A stretch of 64,000 nucleotides of DNA from Tragulus kanchil. Taxonomy: Eukaryota > Chordata > Mammalia > Artiodactyla > Tragulidae. The stretch covers positions 41,401,874-41,465,873 of the forward strand of contig JAIOJX010000003.1 in NCBI GenBank assembly GCA_022376925.1, written 5' to 3'. Shown here piece by piece: positions 58,718-64,000 of the stretch (position 1 is its first letter; each line of letters begins with the position of its first letter). The notes below the pieces were generated by a model. It worked only from the letters and a program-made list of their open reading frames with translations, was not told where the DNA came from and did not search any database. A program made the position numbers and the translations under genes.

Positions 58718-58927
58718 CTTGTGCTCAGTCACTCAGTCATGTCCAATTCTTTGTAGCCTCATGAACTGTAGCCCTCTAGTATCCTGTGTCCATGGAATTT
58801 TCCAGGCAAGAATACTGGAGTGGGTTGCCATTTCCTTATCCAAGGTATCTTCCTGACCTAGGGTTTGAACCCAGGTCTCCTACATTGCAGACAGATTCTT
58901 TACCATGTGAGTCACCAGGAAAGCCCA
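58718..58927 (-). mobile_element. Bov-tA SINE (D20 copy)
   Basis: Second copy of 57588-57797. Confidence 0.92.
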
Positions 58928-59270
58928 TAGATTTAAGCCTAATCCTGGGGAAGCAGAGAGTAGGGAAAAGTAGGGGAGAAGACCGCACTATACAGACTGA
59001 GATCAAATGTCGGACTATTTGGCCAAATGGGATATAGAGATGAACATTAAGTTCAGTGACAGCAAAATAGAGAAATCTATTGTTACAAAAGAGTCTGTGG
59101 GTGAGTTTTTTGCCTGCTATAAACATGCATGGCATATGTAGTTTTCCCAAATGGCAAAAAGAGTTGCTTTTCTAAATTCAGCTTAAAAAATAATTTAATA
59201 CAATTAGTCAACACGTACAATGGCCTTAAATAACACTTTAGGAAACATGGCAATTCCTCTTGAAATGAAA

Positions 59271-59695
59271 AACTGTTGTGGAGAACAATTTATGTCTTAA
59301 AACATTTTAATGTAAAACTTATGTTGATATTTCATTTTGGACTTGAACACCAACTCGGCCCCCATACATTCCGTCTTAACATCCTGTCTAAGGAAGCTTC
59401 CAGAAACTCACTGCTCTGAAGGCCTCTCTACAAGACCTCCCAGCTTCCTTTGAGAAACACCCCCATATCCCTTTCAGCGGAGTATATTATCGTTTTCTAA
59501 TTTAATCCAAATTACTTTGCAATGTTATTGTTATTTACACATTTCAGCTGTTCCCATATTTGTTCCTGAAGTGCAGGCAGTTAATGTTCAGCTAACATTT
59601 GCACATGCCCTCGAGGATTACTTTGGGTTTCTTGTCTTGCTTAATGTGGGTGGGTCAGGAAGAGGCAGGCCCTGAAAGGCAAAGTTCAGGCTATG
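59271..59695. other. Unassigned single-copy sequence
   Basis: No gene or recognised repeat. Confidence 0.5.
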
Positions 59696-59699
59696 GTGC

Positions 59700-59860
59700 C
59701 CCTCTAGGCTCTATCACCTACGGGCTTTGGCTTTTTAAGTGAACCTCTCTATGCCCTAATTTCTTCATTTATAAAGTAAAGACAATGATAAGTCCTGCCT
59801 ATACATACAGTTGCAATTAGGTCAATTAGTGCCATTTCTGGCAAATAGTGTTCCAAAAAA
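59700..59860 (+). repeat. MIR SINE
   Basis: Sense MIR ('aatttcttcatttataaagt' core and the flanking 'gtgaacctctctatgcc'). Confidence 0.7.
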
Positions 59861-60169
59861 TCTGAACTATTACTATTATGTGACATGGAATTAGGAATTT
59901 GCCACATCTGCTCTCTACACTACCTCCCTCACCCTACCCCCAATTTTCTTCTTCCCTTTGTGCTACTTTATTCCCTAATAAATGCTTTGTGAATGTATTC
60001 TGAATGAACCATTTGCTTTCACTGTTTGGTTCTATAAACTTTAATTAAACCAATGTGCCAGACCATTGCAATGCCTCCCCATGGCAGTGAGACAAGGAAA
60101 CGAATAAAATGCTATGTTCTTCATCTTAATGTGTAAGAAAGACTTAATTAATAACTTTACATTTGCACA

Positions 60170-60400
60170 TGTTGACTGGGAAGGAGCACTAGAGAGTTAC
60201 TGAAGGCTTCCTGGAGTAGGCAACCATGGACCTGAACCCTGAACCGTGTGTTAGAGTCAGCTAGGGGAAGAATGATGGGCAGGTCTTTCTGGAAAGTTGG
60301 AAGAGTCTGGAACATAGGAAGAAACAACATGAAGACACAATGTGTGGGGGAAAAAAAATCACCTTGACATTTGCAGGTATCAGGGCAAAGGTGCAAATGG
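60170..60400 (-). repeat. L2 fragment
   Basis: Antisense L2-type sequence ('gaaggcttcctggagtagg', then '...gggcaggtctttctgg'). Copied at 61299-61529. Confidence 0.6.
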
Positions 60401-60992
60401 CAGCCACATGCCTGTGTCTATTTAGAAGTTATACATCAAGCTAGAAAACTGCTATATAAAATAAGTTTTATCTCATCTTGACAAACAGCATCATAGCAGG
60501 CCAGGTTGTAAGCTGGAGTATTGGAATTTATTGAAATTCCAGGCTAGAAATGTGATGCTGAGAAGAGAGTCAGCTCTTAGCCCACGACCTACTCTCTCTT
60601 TTTCCCATCCCTGATTCCACTGACCACCTCCCTTTCTTTGGAAATAATGTTAACATTTACCCCTTGGACAGCCCACTTCAGACCTGCCCAAGGTCCTGGT
60701 CTATTCTTCAGAGCATAAATTCAGGGAAGAGACCCATGTAGGTGCAGGAAGGGCTTTGGGCTATTGGTTGAGGGAATTCAGGAGACCAAACCTCAGTAGC
60801 ATGGTCCACAAGGAGGAGTGAGTGCCTCCCCTAAGCACATGGACAGCTCACCTGTGTGGAGGACCAGGAAGCAACAGAATGACAGCCCCTAAGGAGCAGA
60901 GATCTTAGAACAGATACCCTTTGTGGAGGGATCTAAGGGTGAAACTGAAGAGAAGTCACACTTCTCCATCAAGAGTGCATGAAGACTAAGGC
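60401..60992. other. Unassigned sequence (D21 copy 1)
   Basis: No gene or recognised repeat. Repeated at 61530-62119. Confidence 0.5.
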
Positions 60993-62211
60993 TGAAAGAG
61001 AACTGGAAATTGAACTTTTCAAGGAATTTGCCACATCTGCTCTCGACGCTTCCTCCCTCACCCTACCCCCAATTTTCTTCTTCCCTTTGTGCTACTTTAT
61101 TCCCTAATAAATGCTTTGTGAATGTATTCTGAATGAACCATTTGCTTTCACTGTTTGGTTCTATAAACTTTAATTAAACCAATGTGCCAGACCATTGCAA
61201 TGCCTCCCCATGGCAGTGAGACAAGGAAACGAATAAAATGCTATGTTCTTCATCTTAATGTGTAAGAAAGACTTAATTAATAACTTTACATTTGCACATG
61301 TTGACTGGGAAGGAGCACTAGAGAGTTACTGAAGGCTTCCTGGAGTAGGCAACCATGGACCTGAACCCTGAACCGTGTGTTAGAGTCAGCTAGGGGAAGA
61401 ATGATGGGCAGGTCTTTCTGGAAAGTTGGAAGAGTCTGGAACATAGGAAGAAACAACATGAAGACACAATGTGTGGGGGAAAAAAAATCACCTTGACATT
61501 TGCAGGTATCAGGGCAAAGGTGCAAATGGCAGCCACATGCCTGTGTCTATTTAGAAGTTATACATCAAGCTAGAAAACTGCTATATAAAATAAGTTTTAT
61601 CTCATCTTGACAAACAGCATCATAGCAGGCCAGGTTGTAAGCTGGAGTATTGGAATTTATTGAAATTCCAGGCTAGAAATGTGATGCTGAGAAGAGAGTC
61701 AGCTCTTAGCCCACGACCTACTCTCTTTTTCCCATCCCTGATTCCACTGACCACCTCCCTTTCTTTGGAAATAATGTTAACATTTACCCCTTGGACAGCC
61801 CACTTCAGACCTGCCCAAGGTCCTGGTCTATTCTTCAGAGCATAAATTCAGGGAAGAGACCCATGTAGGTGCAGGAAGGGCTTTGGGCTATTGGTTGAGG
61901 GAATTCAGGAGACCAAACCTCAGTAGCATGGTCCACAAGGAGGAGTGAGTGCCTCCCCTAAGCACATGGACAGCTCACCTGTGTGGAGGACCAGGAAGCA
62001 ACAGAATGACAGCCCCTAAGGAGCAGAGATCTTAGAACAGATACCCTTTGTGGAGGGATCTAAGGGTGAAACTGAAGAGAAGTCACACTTCTCCATCAAG
62101 AGTGCATGAAGACTAAGGCAAAGAACAGAGTAGAAGACTGGAGGGAGCAGATAAGAGTCATCCCATGTCTTTGTACTCCACTGGGGCTGAACTTGAAATT
62201 GTTTTTGTCTG

Positions 62212-62436
62212 GGTGCATGAGTGTTAACTCGCTTCAGTAGTGCCTGACCCTTTGTAACCCTAGGGACCATAGCCCACCAGGCTCCTCTGTTCATGGGATT
62301 CTTTCTCCAGGCAAGAACACTGGAATGGGTTGCCATGTCCTTCTCCAAGGGATCTTCTTAACCCAGGGCTTGAATTCACATCTCTTATGTCTATTGCATT
62401 GACTGGCGGGTTCTTTACCACTAGAACCACCTGGTT
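62212..62436 (-). mobile_element. Bov-tA SINE
   Basis: Antisense from 'gcatgagtgttaactcgctt' to 'ctagaaccacctggtt'. It carries an internal TTCT insertion near 62304. Confidence 0.88.
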
Positions 62437-62740
62437 TAGTTGAAATATTGAAAGATATTATGAAAAGAAAGTCATGGTCATAGCCTTCAAATTATTGTCT
62501 ATGAATTGGAGAACAGTTTTGAGTTTTAAGAGAAAATAAGATAGAGGTAGAGGGGCCATGTTGGGAACAGTCGAGCTGAAAGATTAAAGGTACATTTTGT
62601 GGAGATGAGAAGATGGGTCAATACATGCTTTGGAGGTAAAATTGACAGCGATTATTGCTTGGAGATGTGGTTGGGAGAATGTGAGGGAGGGATGGAAGAC
62701 AGGGAGAACTAGAGGATGACCCCCATGTTTTGGCTCCAGT
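62437..62740. other. Ancient repeat-like sequence
   Basis: The purine-rich region 62540-62720 resembles old L2-type sequence but is too diverged for a firm call. No gene seen. Confidence 0.35.
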
Positions 62741-62749
62741 CCCTGTGTG

Positions 62750-63380
62750 TTCATTTGTTATTGTTGTCACAACAAATCACCACAAATTTAGCAGTTTAAA
62801 AAAAGAACCCATGTATTATCTCAAAGTACATCTCAGCTGAGTCCCCTGCCTAGTGTCTGGTAAGACTGGATTCCATTCTCTTCTGAAAGGTTTAAGGATG
62901 AATCTGATTTTAAGCTCTTTCAGGTTGTGGGTTAAATTCAATTCCTTGAGGTTGTAGCACTGAGGCCCACATTTATTTGCACTCTGTCAACCAGGGGTTG
63001 GTCTTTGCTCCTAGAAGCAACTCTTGATTTCCTTTCCATACGTTCCAAACAGACCCCTGCCGCAACAACAGATGGAATTCCTTATACTTTGTGTCTCTCC
63101 AGCTTCCCTTTCTCTTGCATCTCTCTGCTGCATTTCTTTTCTACTTTCCTCCTCTTTAACCAGAAGACATTATTCTCTGTTTTTAAGGACTCATGGAATT
63201 GGAATGTGCCTACCATGGTAATCTAGAGTAATCTTCTCTTCTCAAGGTCCTTAAATTTAATCAGTTTTGAAGTCTTGTTTGACATATAGCTCAATATATT
63301 CACAGGTTCCACAGGCGCCTAAGGATGGGGATAGGGGTGATTTTAAGGGGACCATTCTATCTAGGCTATTAAAATGCTTC
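62750..63380 (-). mobile_element. MLT1-type (MaLR) LTR remnant
   Basis: Antisense LTR ('cacaacaaatcaccacaaat' start, '...tattcacaggttccacaggc', and 'ggggaccattctatctaggc' end). It is in the opposite orientation to, and of the same group as, the element at 26772. Confidence 0.6.
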
Positions 63381-63760
63381 TAGGACTATTTATTCTAGTC
63401 AACCTGCTCATTCCATAGATGTTGCTAATCTAAGGCCAATCAGGTGGGTCGTGGCAGAAGCTGGGTGAAAAATCCAGCCTTCCTGATTTCAAGCCCAGGT
63501 AATCCATGACCACGCTATCTAAAAGCCCCTGACTATTTCCCTCCCCCTCACCCAATTGCTCTGCATCAAATCACCTTGCTTATTTCCTTCATTGAATCCA
63601 TAAGACCCTCAAATAATATCACTAGCTTATTATTTATTGGCTGTCTTCTCTCACAAGTATTTCAGCTTCCAATTAAGATACAAATCTAAAATAGGGATTT
63701 TCGCCTGATTTGTTCACCACTGAAGCTCCAGTGTTGCAAATAGTGTTTGGTTAACAGTGA
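63381..63760. other. Unassigned sequence
   Basis: 63440-63530 faintly resembles an antisense MIR/L2 tail. No gene seen. Confidence 0.4.
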
Positions 63761-63761
63761 A

Positions 63762-63950
63762 GGTAGTGTAGGTCACCCAATCGTATCCGACTCTCTATGA
63801 CTCATGGACAAGCCATAGAATTCTCTAGGTAAGAATACTGGAGTGGGTAGCCTCTCACTTCTTCAGCAGATCTTCCCAATCTGGGGATCTAATCCAGGTC
63901 TCCCACATTGCAGGCATATTCTTTACTGTTTGAACCACAAGGAAAGCCCC
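63762..63950 (-). mobile_element. Bov-tA SINE
   Basis: Antisense from 'gtaggtcacccaatcgtatc' to 'gaaccacaaggaaagcccc'. Confidence 0.88.
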
Positions 63951-64000
63951 AAAATACTGGAGTGGGTGGGCCACCCCTTCTCCGGGGGACCTTCCCAACC
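63951..64000 (-). mobile_element. Second Bov-tA fragment, runs off the window
   Basis: It starts mid-element at 'aaaatactggagtgggtggg' directly after the preceding SINE, with no 3' end of its own, and continues past the window edge. Confidence 0.75.

Larger units (their letters stand above)
57010..59270. repeat. Direct tandem duplication D20 (1130 bp unit)
   Basis: Copy 1 is 57010-58140 and copy 2 is 58140-59270, with an offset of 1130. A handful of substitutions (for example near 58632, 58688, 59003 and 59079) could be allelic or consensus errors. Confidence 0.96.
59893..62119. repeat. Direct tandem duplication D21 (~1.128 kb unit)
   Basis: Copy 1 is 59893-60992 and copy 2 is 61022-62119, with an offset of 1129 falling to 1127 through a CT-run contraction. 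Substitutions cluster in the first 30 bases of copy 2. Bases 60993-61021 are a non-matching tail. Confidence 0.96.

Noticed and set aside
1..64000. The regular ~1.1-kb duplications as a satellite array or segmental amplification
   Set aside because: Each unit has a different sequence and occurs two or three times only. A satellite would repeat one unit.
1..64000. CRISPR array, operon or prokaryotic mobile system
   Set aside because: Ruminant LINE/SINE/LTR content throughout. No short direct repeats with unique spacers and no dense coding.

Overview
This window is nuclear DNA from a ruminant. It carries BovB (RTE) LINE fragments, about sixteen independent Bov-tA/BovA tRNA-derived SINE loci, CHR-type SINEs, artiodactyl L1 3' ends, a BTLTR1-like ERV LTR and the usual ancient mammalian repeats (MIR, L2, MER5A, MLT1-type LTRs). 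I see no intact protein-coding gene, no RNA gene and no CRISPR array. The open frames present are short, non-homologous or LINE-derived. It reads as gene desert or deep intron.

The dominant feature is structural. The window contains 21 complete head-to-tail direct duplications, plus the tail of a 22nd at its left edge. Each is about 1.08-1.21 kb (mean about 1.13 kb) and each has a different sequence. The second-copy starts fall near 96, 2041, 4084, 6481, 8601, 11653, 13501, 16615, 18872, 22647, 24770, 28266, 31159, 33340, 35589, 38748, 44809, 47517, 50266, 54682, 58141 and 61022. Copies are almost identical and differ mainly by homopolymer indels. Several first copies end in a 20-65 base stretch that is a garbled version of the true downstream sequence. 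Many break points lie inside or beside interspersed repeats. I read this as retained overlaps from contig joining or gap filling, not biology. Collapsing the units leaves roughly 40 kb of unique sequence.

Layout. 1-3.2 kb: a BovB/L1 junction and duplicated unique sequence. 3.2-10.5 kb: mostly unrecognised sequence with an artiodactyl L1 3' end. 10.5-14 kb: a plus-strand L1 3' end with a nested Bov-tA, present in three partial copies. 15.5-23 kb: three copies of a distinctive SINE, a BovB inserted in an old L1, and a MER5A split by a SINE. 23.6-29.5 kb: ERV LTR, MLT1-type LTR and L2. 30-34 kb: a minus-strand L1 with a young SINE, then Bov-tA and a decayed minisatellite. 34-43 kb: unique sequence, MIRs and a BovB stub with a perfect 12-bp target duplication. 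43-51 kb: SINEs and a mariner-like MITE. 51-64 kb: unique sequence, MER5A, a rearranged L1 and further SINEs.

The most interesting candidate for real biology is a SINE family with eight independent loci. It has a CHR-like tRNA head, a conserved 3' module, a C-rich tail in three loci, and in its best-preserved members an internal palindrome GCGCATGCGC that matches the NRF1 core site. It does not match the standard cattle Bov-tA as I know it and may be a lineage-specific subfamily.
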